Positions 1-7,805 of a stretch of DNA of 10,229 nucleotides are shown here, in pieces. The notes under the pieces were generated by a model. That model worked only from the letters and a program-made list of their open reading frames with translations, had not been told where the DNA came from and made no database searches. Position numbers and translations under genes: made by a program. Within the stretch, counting starts at the first letter, position 1; every line of letters begins with the position of its first letter. The stretch is from Bacteroidota bacterium. Lineage in GTDB: Bacteria; Bacteroidota; Bacteroidia; Chitinophagales; Chitinophagaceae. The stretch spans positions 1 through 10,229 of the forward strand of contig JAEYOL010000284.1 of the NCBI GenBank assembly GCA_023411775.1, given 5' to 3'.

Positions 1-8
1 ATCAGTAT

Positions 9-1280
<1,272 letters not shown>

Positions 1281-1580
1281 TTGAATAAAATTAGATTAAA
1301 AAATATGGTAAGGCTATCAACTGGTGTAGATACTTTACCCGCCTTACGTTAAGCCTTCACAATATTTGAGAGAACGATCCGAGAGGTTCAGATCAAAACA
1401 AAACAGGTGAGAAATAACATATAAGAATACAAAGATAGCTTTTTGTACTGAGAAACCTGTATTATTTATCATATTGTTTGCATTTCATCGGCTTTACCAG
1501 TCTAAAACATCCGCTCATCTCCAGCATAAGTATCATCCTTTCAAAATTTCAACTAATTTGAATCGCATATTTTATAAGTC
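1281..1580. other. divergent intergenic region between rhlE and the membrane-protein gene
   Basis: This 300-bp gap separates two genes transcribed away from each other, so it should hold a promoter for each. It is A/T-rich. On the minus strand there is a good -7 type element at 1430-1437 (listed separately). On the plus strand, TAATTTG at 1554-1560 is one base short of the Bacteroidota -7 consensus and lies 20 nt before the TTG start; this is weak. I see no RNA gene, convincing small coding region or strong hairpin. Confidence 0.6.
1430..1437 (-). promoter_or_regulatory. candidate -7 promoter element for rhlE
   Basis: Read on the minus strand, these bases are TATCTTTG, a full match to the Bacteroidota primary-sigma -7 consensus TAnnTTTG. 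It would place the transcript start near 1423 and give rhlE an untranslated leader of about 140 nt. I find no matching TTTG -33 element at the expected distance (about 1457-1462), so the call rests on one 8-bp match in A/T-rich DNA. Confidence 0.3.
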
Positions 1581-2039
1581 TTGAAGAAAAATATCTGGAA
1601 AACGATTGCCTGGTCGGGGCTGTTGGTAGGCAGCCTTGATATACTGTCAGCACTAACACATTATTATATTAAAACTGGGAAAGACCCGGTAAATGTTCTG
1701 AAATATGTTGCCAGTGCCATTTTTGGCAGTAATGCCTACGATTCGGGGTCTGCGATGGCTGTATATGGATTATTATTTCATTACCTGGTAGCTTTTTGTT
1801 GGACGATCCTTTTCTTTATCATTTACCAGAGATTGAATTTATCCAGCTACAACCGAATAATTACCGGCATTATTTATGGCATTATTATTTGGGTTGTCAT
1901 GACGCGGGTAGTCGTTCCGTTAAGCAAGGCTGCCACCGGGCCCTTCGATCCTTTGCAGGCAGGTATCGCTGTCTCAATATTGATCGTGGCGATCGGGTTA
2001 CCCCTTTCTTTTATTGCATACAGATTTTATAAGCATTAA
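1581..2039 (+). CDS. hypothetical four-helix integral membrane protein
   Basis: This 152-residue protein has four clear hydrophobic segments at roughly 9-28, 58-82, 92-113 and 126-147, so it should sit in the inner membrane. Polar loops carry the features KTGKDPVNVLKYVAS (31-45) and VVPLSKAATGPFDP (111-123). From memory, similar small proteins with a 'GLLxGxLDIxxAxxHYY' start occur in other Bacteroidota as uncharacterised proteins; I cannot assign a function. A distant likeness to YagU/DUF1440-type inner-membrane proteins is possible but unproven. The start is TTG; an in-frame stop lies two codons upstream and the resulting MKKNIWKTI start gives a positively charged N-terminus before helix 1. 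The VOC gene follows 10 nt after the stop, so the two are probably co-transcribed. Confidence 0.75.
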   Translation: MKKNIWKTIAWSGLLVGSLDILSALTHYYIKTGKDPVNVLKYVASAIFGSNAYDSGSAMAVYGLLFHYLVAFCWTILFFIIYQRLNLSSYNRIITGIIYGIIIWVVMTRVVVPLSKAATGPFDPLQAGIAVSILIVAIGLPLSFIAYRFYKH

Positions 2040-2049
2040 AATTTCCAAT

Positions 2050-2427
2050 ATGAAAGTTCCCTCAACCTATAACCAGCTAATGCCTTACCTGATCTTAAAA
2101 GACAGTAACGGGTTTCGAAAATTCATGTCAGCCGTGTTCGATGCAAAGGAGCAAATGGTAGTTCCCGCCGAAGATGGATCAGTAATGCACGGTGAGTTAA
2201 GAATTGGAGATGCCGTGATAATGTTTGCCGGGGCTGGAGGACAGTTTACGCCGATGAATGCGGGAATGTTTATCTATGTGGAAGATGCGGATATAACGTA
2301 TCAAAAAGCTTTGTCCGCCGGGGCAGTGACAGTTCCTGGCCAGGAGCCCTCCGATAAAGATTATGGACGTGCCTGCGGCGTAACAGACCCTTTTGGGAAT
2401 ACATGGTGGATTACTTCGGTAAAATAA
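2050..2427 (+). CDS. VOC-superfamily protein (glyoxalase / bleomycin-resistance / PhnB-like fold)
   Basis: The 125-residue product reads as a single vicinal-oxygen-chelate protein of the kind annotated as glyoxalase-like or PhnB-like. Visible family features are the opening beta strand QLMPYLILKD (9-18) followed by a helix, MHGELRIGD at 46-54 with His47 at a usual metal-ligand position, FIYVEDADITYQKALSAGA (74-92), and the closing DPFGNTWWI at 113-121. Such proteins bind a divalent metal and act on, or sequester, small molecules; the substrate cannot be told from sequence. The ATG at 2050 is preferred over an in-frame ATG at 2014, which lies inside the upstream gene and would add 12 residues before the fold. 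It lies 10 nt after the membrane-protein gene, suggesting a two-gene operon. Confidence 0.85.
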   Translation: MKVPSTYNQLMPYLILKDSNGFRKFMSAVFDAKEQMVVPAEDGSVMHGELRIGDAVIMFAGAGGQFTPMNAGMFIYVEDADITYQKALSAGAVTVPGQEPSDKDYGRACGVTDPFGNTWWITSVK

Positions 2428-2632
2428 ACATGATTGCTGAGGAGGATTGTAATTCCGATTTGAATTCACTTTGTGCGGGAGTTTGGTAGGGATAAAGAGG
2501 GCACAGAGAAAACACAAAGGAGGTTCTATTGAATTTTCTTCGTGCCCTTCGTGCAAATCTTTGTGCCCTTCGTGATCAAATACAGGACACGGAGGACACA
2601 GAGGAAACACGAAGGGAGAAATCAAAATGGTC
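2428..2632. other. convergent intergenic region
   Basis: This 205-bp gap lies between the ends of the VOC gene and pulA. Most of it is occupied by the three-arm repeat described separately. I see no promoter or coding region. A GGAGG at 2440-2444 is not followed by a plausible reading frame. Confidence 0.6.
2497..2617. repeat. three-arm CACGAAGG inverted/direct repeat element
   Basis: Three related arms sit in a row. Arm 1 (2497-2523) contains GGGCACAGAG then CACAAAGG. The central arm (2538-2574) is the reverse complement type, built from CTTCGTGCCC words. Arm 3 (2586-2617) repeats the arm 1 pattern with CACGGAGGACACAGAGG then CACGAAGGG. The centre can therefore pair with either flank, giving two competing imperfect hairpins. 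Lying exactly between convergent genes, it could act as a bidirectional terminator. From memory, similar CTTCGTG/CACGAAGG words recur between genes in many environmental bacteria, so a dispersed palindromic repeat is equally likely. Confidence 0.6.
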
Positions 2633-4603
2633 TCAATCTTCGAAAAGTATCACACAACTTATTGGTGTAACAGTAATGGAAGAGTTGCCCGCAGAAAATT
2701 TTATTTGCTGTCCAGGTAGAGGCAGGTGTTGCCAGCTACCCGCAGGCAGGTTAAGTACAACCTCATCGGTTTTGCTGTTGTAGATAACCATGACCCTTTT
2801 CCATTGATCACCCACTGCTTTACCGTTGATCGTATAAGCAACAACACCAGCACGCACATTTATAAAATTAATATACTCGGCCACTTCCCCACCCGTCTTC
2901 ATTCGAAAAGCCGGGTGCGTTTTCCTGAGTTGTATCAAGGCTTTCACATAGTCAAAGACATCCTTGTTTTTTGTTTTAAGCGACCAGTCCATAGCGTTGA
3001 TGGCATCACCGGCATTGTATGAGTTTTCATTGCCATTCTTAGTTCGCAAAAATTCGGATCCTGCGTGCAGGAAGGAAATTCCCTGTGAAGTCAGAACGAT
3101 ACCCAGGGCCAGTTTATACATTTCTTTTCTTTCTGTCTCACTGGCCGCGGGTGCCGAAAGCGCCAGTTTATCCCAAAGCACATGATTGTCGTGGCACTCT
3201 GCATAGGTTACCGTATTGGTAGGATCTTTTGCATAGGGCGCTTTCGAATAATTTATTTTATTATAATTCAGCTGCGGATGCTTACACGCTGCCACCACAC
3301 CAAATTTGATGCTCTCCTCCATACCAGGCCGGCCACTCACAAATCCTTTTTCATTGTTTACAAAAACACTACCTTTTATGCCGTCACGGAGATCATCGCT
3401 GAACACTGCTATATTGTCGAGTTTGTACGCGAACCTTTTCAACGCTCTCTTCTCTTCCGGCAAGGGTGATTCTTTGGCCGTCCAGCCTTCGCCATATAAT
3501 AAGATCCCGGGCCTGATCTTTCGAAGCTCGGTCGCAATCATATTCATCGTTTCAATGTCATGAACACCCATCAGGTCGAAGCGAAATCCGTCAATATGAT
3601 ATTCCTTTACCCAATATTTAAGCGACTCGATCATGAACTTACGCATCATCGGTCTTTCGCTGGCTGTTTCATTGCCACAGGCAGTCGCGTCCGAGAATTT
3701 TCCATCCGCCGTTTGCCGGTAATAATAACCTGGTACCAGCTGGTTAAAATAAGAATCTTCGGTTAACATGGTGTGATTATACACCACATCCATCACCACA
3801 CCGAGCCCTTTCCTATGAAAGGCTTGGATCATCTGCTTCAGTTCTTTGATCCGCGTTACACCGTCATATGGATTTGTGGCATAGGATCCCTCCGGCACAT
3901 CATAATTCAATGGTTCATATCCCCAATTATACTGCGCTGTTTCCAGTTTGGTCTCATCGACCGTCAAATAATCATAAAAAGGCAAAAAATGAACATGCGT
4001 GATTCCCAGTTCTTTGATATGGTCAAGACCGGTCGACTGACCTGCCTCATTTTTAGTTCCCTCCTCTGCCAGCCCCAGGTATTTTCCTTTGTTGCGTATC
4101 CCAGAACTTGCGGCTATGCTGGCATCGCGTACATGCAGCTCGTATACGATCGCATCTGCCTGGCTGCTGAGTTCGGGTCCGCGATCAGCATCCCAGCCAC
4201 GCGGGTCGGTCTCATCAAGGTCAACAACCATCGCTCTTCTTCCATTCACCCCAACCGACTTAGCATAGGGATCAGGTACTGCATTCAGCCAAATCTTGTT
4301 TATCATTACTCTGAAAGCATAGAATTCTCCTTTTAGGTCACCGGGTATCGTGGTTGCCCATGTACCCTGTGGACCTTTTTCAAGCGAGATTGTTTTATAT
4401 GCTTCACCGCCCGATCCTTCTTTATATAATAATAGTTGGGCCTGTTCTGCCACTGGCGACCATATCCGGAATGCCGAACTATGGGGTGTATAACGAAGTC
4501 CCAGGTCCTCACCCTGGTACACAGGGTAGTTCGCAAACTCTTTTATTTGTGCTTTTATAAAAACTGGAAATATTAATGCCGCTACCATAACAGCTTTATT
4601 CAT
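2633..4603 (-). CDS. pulA: type I pullulanase (GH13 alpha-1,6-glucan debranching enzyme), exported
   Basis: This 656-residue enzyme should cleave alpha-1,6 branch links in pullulan, glycogen or starch fragments. Residues 1-19 form a signal peptide (hydrophobic core then IKA-Q), so it acts in the periplasm or outside the cell. A CBM48-like beta domain follows (about 30-130), then the GH13 barrel. The type I pullulanase signature YNWGYEP is at 225-231. The GH13 regions are DVVYNHT (272-278), GFRFDLMGVHD with nucleophile Asp343, LYGEGW with acid/base Glu372, and ECHDNHVLWDKL with Asp472 as third carboxylate. A C-terminal beta domain ends in PISCVILFED. Length and catalytic residues are complete. 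No SusC/SusD or other starch genes accompany it. The ATG start is the only one giving a full signal peptide; no Shine-Dalgarno sequence is seen. Confidence 0.94.
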   Translation of the reverse strand: MNKAVMVAALIFPVFIKAQIKEFANYPVYQGEDLGLRYTPHSSAFRIWSPVAEQAQLLLYKEGSGGEAYKTISLEKGPQGTWATTIPGDLKGEFYAFRVMINKIWLNAVPDPYAKSVGVNGRRAMVVDLDETDPRGWDADRGPELSSQADAIVYELHVRDASIAASSGIRNKGKYLGLAEEGTKNEAGQSTGLDHIKELGITHVHFLPFYDYLTVDETKLETAQYNWGYEPLNYDVPEGSYATNPYDGVTRIKELKQMIQAFHRKGLGVVMDVVYNHTMLTEDSYFNQLVPGYYYRQTADGKFSDATACGNETASERPMMRKFMIESLKYWVKEYHIDGFRFDLMGVHDIETMNMIATELRKIRPGILLYGEGWTAKESPLPEEKRALKRFAYKLDNIAVFSDDLRDGIKGSVFVNNEKGFVSGRPGMEESIKFGVVAACKHPQLNYNKINYSKAPYAKDPTNTVTYAECHDNHVLWDKLALSAPAASETERKEMYKLALGIVLTSQGISFLHAGSEFLRTKNGNENSYNAGDAINAMDWSLKTKNKDVFDYVKALIQLRKTHPAFRMKTGGEVAEYINFINVRAGVVAYTINGKAVGDQWKRVMVIYNSKTDEVVLNLPAGSWQHLPLPGQQIKFSAGNSSITVTPISCVILFED

Positions 4604-4627
4604 CCCGGGATATTTTGATTAAATATC
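4603..4627 (-). promoter_or_regulatory. palindromes at the pulA translation start
   Basis: A perfect 8-bp palindrome TCCCGGGA (4603-4610) touches the pulA start codon, and a perfect 7-bp inverted repeat GATATTT/AAATATC with a 5-nt loop (4609-4615 and 4621-4627) lies next to it. In RNA, the second would fold a small A/U hairpin directly before the start; in DNA either could be an operator. A regulatory role is inference only, as such short symmetric sequences can occur by chance in A/T-rich DNA. Confidence 0.3.
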
Positions 4628-4656
4628 TTTAATTAATTGTACTTGAGCAAACTGGT

Positions 4657-4686
4657 GGCCAGGGAGACGGGAAGGCGGGAAGATAA
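4657..4686 (-). repeat. inverted copy of the array core
   Basis: Read on the minus strand this segment gives CTTCCCGCCTTCCCGTCTCC followed by CTGGCC, matching the array core (CCGCCTTCCCTTCTTCCCGGCC) with a few substitutions. It lies about 115 bp left of the first direct copy and is in the opposite orientation, so the repeat block is bracketed by oppositely oriented cores on its pulA side. Confidence 0.6.
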
Positions 4687-4796
4687 GACTGCGTCGGTTT
4701 TTTAAAACCTCTTGTACTTGTTCCGAAAAAAAAATTTGCCGAACTCATTTGATGGATCAAAAGGTGAGATCAACAAGCGGGAATTCTAACTAAATA

Positions 4797-5221
4797 CTCC
4801 CTTCCCGCCTTCCCTCCTTCCCGGCCAAGCACTCATTCTTGATCATAAAAGAATAAAGTGGGTGAAGAGATTGTCTGTTTTAAAAAAATTAAGACCACAC
4901 GAAACCTCATCAAACACCTCCTCCCCGCCTTCCCTTCTTCCCGGCCAAAACCCCACTCTTCACCTTAAAAAAATAAAGAATAAAGTGGATGAAGTGATTG
5001 TTTATTTTAAAAAAGTGAAGACCTGGCGAAACCCTATCAAACACCTCCTCCCCGCCTTCCCTTCTTCCCGGCCAAAACCCCACTCTTAACCTTAAATAAA
5101 ATAAAGAATAATAGATCGAAGTGTCGTGTAAGTTTAAAACGTGCAGACCGAACAAAAAACAATTCAAACATCTTCTTCCCGCCTTCCTTTCTTCCCGGCA
5201 ATCCACCCACTCTTCCCCTTA
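4797..5221. repeat. tandem array of about 120-127 bp units, four cores
   Basis: The core CCGCCTTCCCTTCTTCCCGG begins at 4805, 4925, 5052 and 5179, giving spacings of 120, 127 and 127 bp. Around copies 2 and 3 a 52-nt block is identical (4909-4960 and 5036-5087); copies 1 and 4 are diverged. The DNA between cores is also related: an AAAGTGG-TGAAG-GATTGT word followed by TTTTAAAA and AAGAC recurs in units 1 and 2, decaying in unit 3. The last unit is cut off after about 43 bp. The core is almost pure pyrimidine on the plus strand and stands out as G/C-rich in A/T-rich surroundings. Short minus-strand open frames across it shift frame between copies and are not genes. Confidence 0.88.
4799..4822 (-). 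other. canonical G-quadruplex motif in repeat copy 1
   Basis: The minus strand here has four GGG runs separated by 5, 5 and 2 bases (GGG-AAGGA-GGG-AAGGC-GGG-AA-GGG), satisfying the standard G3+N1-7 rule. Copies 2 and 3 have a looser version at 4923-4954 and 5050-5081: four runs of 3-4 G with one 8-base loop. Copy 4 has longer loops and is a poor candidate. Folding is predicted from the pattern only. Confidence 0.55.
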
Positions 5222-5295
5222 AAAAAATCTTCGTTAAATGAATGTTTACCTGTAAATTGTCGCTAAATTCTTTAAGCATATAATCTTCTTCGCTA

Positions 5296-7041
5296 ATGGG
5301 AGACTTCCAGATCAAAAAGCAACCGAAAAAATATGACGCGGTCATCGTTGGTTCCGGTGCAGGCGGTGGTATGTCAGCTTATATTCTTGCCAACGCAGGA
5401 CTAAAAGTTTGTATCATCGAAGCAGGTCCTCTTTATGACCCGGTGAAAAATATTACACAATTCAAGAAACCCTGGGAATCGCCGCGCCGCGGCGCTTCTA
5501 CAATCAGGCCATTTGGTGATTTTGACGCCTGCTATGGCGGATGGAAACTGGAGGGTGAACCCTATACCAAAGCACCAGGCACAGACTGGGACTGGTTTCG
5601 CGCCAGGATGCTCGGTGGACGAACAAACCACTGGGGAAGGATCTCGTTGAGATTCGGACCTAAGGATTTCAAACGCAAAAGCATCGACGGGCTCGGTGAA
5701 GACTGGCCTATTGGATATGAAGATATCAAACCATACTATGATCGCGTTGATAAACTGATCGGTGTGTTTGGTACTAATGAAGGCCTGGAAAATGATCCTG
5801 ACGGATTTTTCCTTCCTCCACCCAAACCCAGATTGCATGAGCTTTTTATCAAAAAAGCCGCCGTGCAGGCTGGTGTTCGCGTAATTCCTTCGCGACTCTC
5901 TATTCTTACACAACAATTGCCCGACAACAAGGACCGTGCGGCATGCGCTTTTTGTGCGCAATGCGGCCGCAATTGTAGTTATTATAAAGCGGACTTCTCA
6001 TCACCCAACGTGTTGATCTATCCGGCTATGAAAACCGGCAATATCGACATCGTTTCAAATGCCATGGCCCGTGAAGTACTTACCAACCGGGATGGTCTTG
6101 CAACGGGAGTTTCGTACGTGAATAAAGACGATATGATGGAATACCAGGTGGAAGGAAAAGTAGTGATCCTCGCCGCCAGTGCCTGTGAATCCGCGCGACT
6201 CCTGCTTAATTCCAAATCACCTCGTCATCCCAACGGGCTTGCCAATAGCAGCAATGTGGTGGGTAAATACCTGCACGATTCGACCGGTGCGCAACTCGGT
6301 GGCGTGATCCCCGCATTATTTGGCCGTAAAAAATATAATGAAGATGGTGTAGGTGGTATGCATGTGTACTCACCATGGTGGCTGGACAATAAAAAACTTG
6401 ATTTCCCCCGTGGCTATCATATTGAGTATTGGGGTGGCATGGGTAACCCATCTTATGGATTCAACTGGGGCGTTGAAAGCCTGAATGGAAAGTACCTCGT
6501 AAACGGTAAAGAAAAACAGCCCGGTGGCTATGGCGCATCACTTAAAGAAGATAACCGTTTCTTTTTTGGCGCCAGCGTTGGTATGGCGGGCCGCGGTGAA
6601 GCCATTCCACTTGAAAGTAATTATTGCGAGATCGATCCTAATACGGTCGATAAATATGGTATTCCTGTTCTGAAATTTAATGTGAAATGGAGCGATCATG
6701 AGATCAAGCAGGCCAAACATATGAAGGAGACCTTTAAGGAGATCATGCACAATATGGGCGCCGTCATAACCTGGGGCGCGAATGACAGTGCAGAGAACAA
6801 TTGGGGACTTACTAAACCCGGCGAGATCATTCATGAAGGTGGTACAGTAAGAATGGGAAATGATGCCAAACGTTCTGCATTGAACAAATGGAGCCAGGCA
6901 CATGATTGTAAAAACCTATTCTGTGTAGACGGTGGTCAGTTTGTAAGCCAGGCGGATAAGAATATCACCTGGACGATTTTAGCGCTTTCCATGAGAGCAT
7001 CTGAATATATTGTAGATGAGCTGAAAAAACAGAATATTTAA
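5296..7041 (+). CDS. GMC-family FAD-dependent oxidoreductase (large subunit of a gluconate-2-dehydrogenase-like enzyme)
   Basis: This 581-residue flavoprotein probably oxidises an alcohol group of a sugar or related polyol. The FAD-binding Rossmann motif VGSGAGGG is at 18-25, followed by IEAG at 41-44, and the GMC signature GGRTNHWGR is at 107-115. At the C-terminus, HEGGTVRMG places the catalytic His at 513, CVDGGQFVS follows (543-551), and Asn556 in KNITWT is the usual second catalytic-pair position. A cysteine cluster CAFCAQCGRNC (Cys217, 220, 223, 227) recalls the Cys-rich segment that holds an iron-sulfur cluster in some membrane-bound GMC dehydrogenases; a cluster here is inferred. There is no signal peptide. 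The next gene, 68 nt downstream, encodes a Tat-signal partner, so export as a complex is likely. The substrate is not deducible. Confidence 0.9.
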   Translation: MGDFQIKKQPKKYDAVIVGSGAGGGMSAYILANAGLKVCIIEAGPLYDPVKNITQFKKPWESPRRGASTIRPFGDFDACYGGWKLEGEPYTKAPGTDWDWFRARMLGGRTNHWGRISLRFGPKDFKRKSIDGLGEDWPIGYEDIKPYYDRVDKLIGVFGTNEGLENDPDGFFLPPPKPRLHELFIKKAAVQAGVRVIPSRLSILTQQLPDNKDRAACAFCAQCGRNCSYYKADFSSPNVLIYPAMKTGNIDIVSNAMAREVLTNRDGLATGVSYVNKDDMMEYQVEGKVVILAASACESARLLLNSKSPRHPNGLANSSNVVGKYLHDSTGAQLGGVIPALFGRKKYNEDGVGGMHVYSPWWLDNKKLDFPRGYHIEYWGGMGNPSYGFNWGVESLNGKYLVNGKEKQPGGYGASLKEDNRFFFGASVGMAGRGEAIPLESNYCEIDPNTVDKYGIPVLKFNVKWSDHEIKQAKHMKETFKEIMHNMGAVITWGANDSAENNWGLTKPGEIIHEGGTVRMGNDAKRSALNKWSQAHDCKNLFCVDGGQFVSQADKNITWTILALSMRASEYIVDELKKQNI

Positions 7042-7109
7042 CCGACTAAAGTTTTAGCAGCGACTAAAGTATCTGAAAAAAATTATTGATCAAATCATTC
7101 CGATAAACA
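7042..7109. repeat. short spacer with 10-bp direct repeat
   Basis: Between the two dehydrogenase genes, CGACTAAAGT occurs at 7043-7052 and again at 7061-7070, and CTAAAGTTTTAG at 7046-7057 is a 5-bp inverted repeat. It is too weak to call a terminator; the two genes still look like one transcription unit. The spacer ends with the A-rich sequence GATAAACA directly before the next start, with no Shine-Dalgarno sequence. Confidence 0.4.
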
Positions 7110-7805
7110 ATGGATAGACGTGAATCATTAAAACTGATCGCCACCGGCGCAGTAGCAGTACCCGCAGTAATTGCAGGGTGCAAAACGGATGATAAAAAAG
7201 CGGATAGCACCGCGGATGCCAATATCGGCATCGACCGCAACGCCGAAGAAATGGCCTATGAAAAAAAATTGCTGGAGCAGGGAAAGTTTTTTACGCCACA
7301 TGAGATGGCCACGATCACGGTACTCGGCGATATTATCATACCCAAAGACGATGTCAGTGGTAGTGCTTCCGATGCTAAAGTGCCGGAGTTTATCGACTTT
7401 ATCGTCAGGGATATGCCGCAACACCAGTTACCTATGCGGGGCGGTCTCCGCTGGCTGGATATGCATTGCCTCAAACGGTTTGAAAAAGCTTTTAAAGATT
7501 GCAGTTCCACACAACAAATTGAAGTGGTGGATGAAATCGCTTATCCAGTGATAGAATACACTGATGACAAAGGAAATAAAGTGACCAAGGGCAAGGTAAA
7601 ACCAGGAATGGAGCAGGGAATTGCATTCTTTAGCCTAATGCGAAATCTCACGATGTCCGGGTTCTATACATCCGAGATCGGTGTAAAGGATATTGGCTAT
7701 GTCGGCAATGCGCCTAACAAATGGAATGGCGTTCCGGATGAAGTTTTGAAGCAATACAACCTCGCTTATACCCAAAAGGAACTGGATGAATGTGTGAAGT
7801 TCTAA
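7110..7805 (+). CDS. gluconate 2-dehydrogenase subunit 3-family protein, Tat lipoprotein
   Basis: This 231-residue protein matches the small-subunit family that accompanies GMC dehydrogenases. The N-terminus MDRRESLKLI has a twin-arginine motif (Arg3-Arg4), a hydrophobic stretch to about 21, and a lipobox VIAGC with Cys24, so it should leave by the Tat route and be lipid-anchored. A low-complexity Lys/Asp linker follows (25-45). The family domain begins at FFTPHEMATITVLGDIIIPKD (about 60-80) and continues through DAKVPEFIDFIV. In known systems this subunit is needed for maturation and export of the flavin subunit, which lacks its own signal. The ATG at 7110 gives the complete signal. Roughly 210 bp without a gene follow, so no cytochrome subunit is encoded directly downstream. 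Confidence 0.88.
   Translation: MDRRESLKLIATGAVAVPAVIAGCKTDDKKADSTADANIGIDRNAEEMAYEKKLLEQGKFFTPHEMATITVLGDIIIPKDDVSGSASDAKVPEFIDFIVRDMPQHQLPMRGGLRWLDMHCLKRFEKAFKDCSSTQQIEVVDEIAYPVIEYTDDKGNKVTKGKVKPGMEQGIAFFSLMRNLTMSGFYTSEIGVKDIGYVGNAPNKWNGVPDEVLKQYNLAYTQKELDECVKF

Larger units (their letters stand above)
4604..5295. other. repeat-filled divergent intergenic region
   Basis: This 692-bp stretch between pulA (leftward) and the GMC oxidoreductase gene (rightward) holds no credible gene. It contains the pulA-proximal palindromes, one inverted repeat copy near 4657-4686, and a direct-repeat array at about 4797-5221. Promoters for both flanking genes must lie here. For the GMC gene I see only a weak candidate: TATAAT at 5279-5284 with TTGTCG at 5257-5262, which is not the usual Bacteroidota pattern. 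GGTTTT/AAAACC at 4696-4709 is a short perfect inverted repeat. Confidence 0.7.

Noticed and set aside
1281..1580. tRNA or other structured RNA gene in the rhlE divergent gap
   Set aside because: I could find no cloverleaf, T-loop motif or strong paired stems in the stretch.
1581..2039. Retron, toxin-antitoxin or defence-type gene pair with the VOC gene
   Set aside because: Neither product shows motifs of such systems; the first is a plain four-helix membrane protein and the second a VOC fold.
2014..2049. Upstream ATG for the VOC gene
   Set aside because: It lies inside the preceding membrane-protein gene and adds residues not part of the VOC fold; the ATG at 2050 fits better.
2529..2783. 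Small open frames crossing the convergent gap and its repeat element
   Set aside because: They are made of repeat words and antisense pulA sequence, with no domain or plausible start signal.
3773..4336. 187-residue plus-strand open frame
   Set aside because: It lies wholly antisense to pulA, whose catalytic motifs and full length are intact; its translation is rich in His, Ile and Cys with no recognisable domain.
4797..5221. CRISPR array
   Set aside because: The repeats are too few, the repeated blocks too long (52 nt) and the 'spacers' are homologous to each other; no cas genes are nearby. It is a tandem repeat.
4910..5345. Small minus-strand proteins with repeated PGRREGG-type segments
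   Set aside because: They translate the repeat array. A 127-bp period is not a multiple of three, so successive copies fall in different frames; composition is low-complexity and there is no family match.
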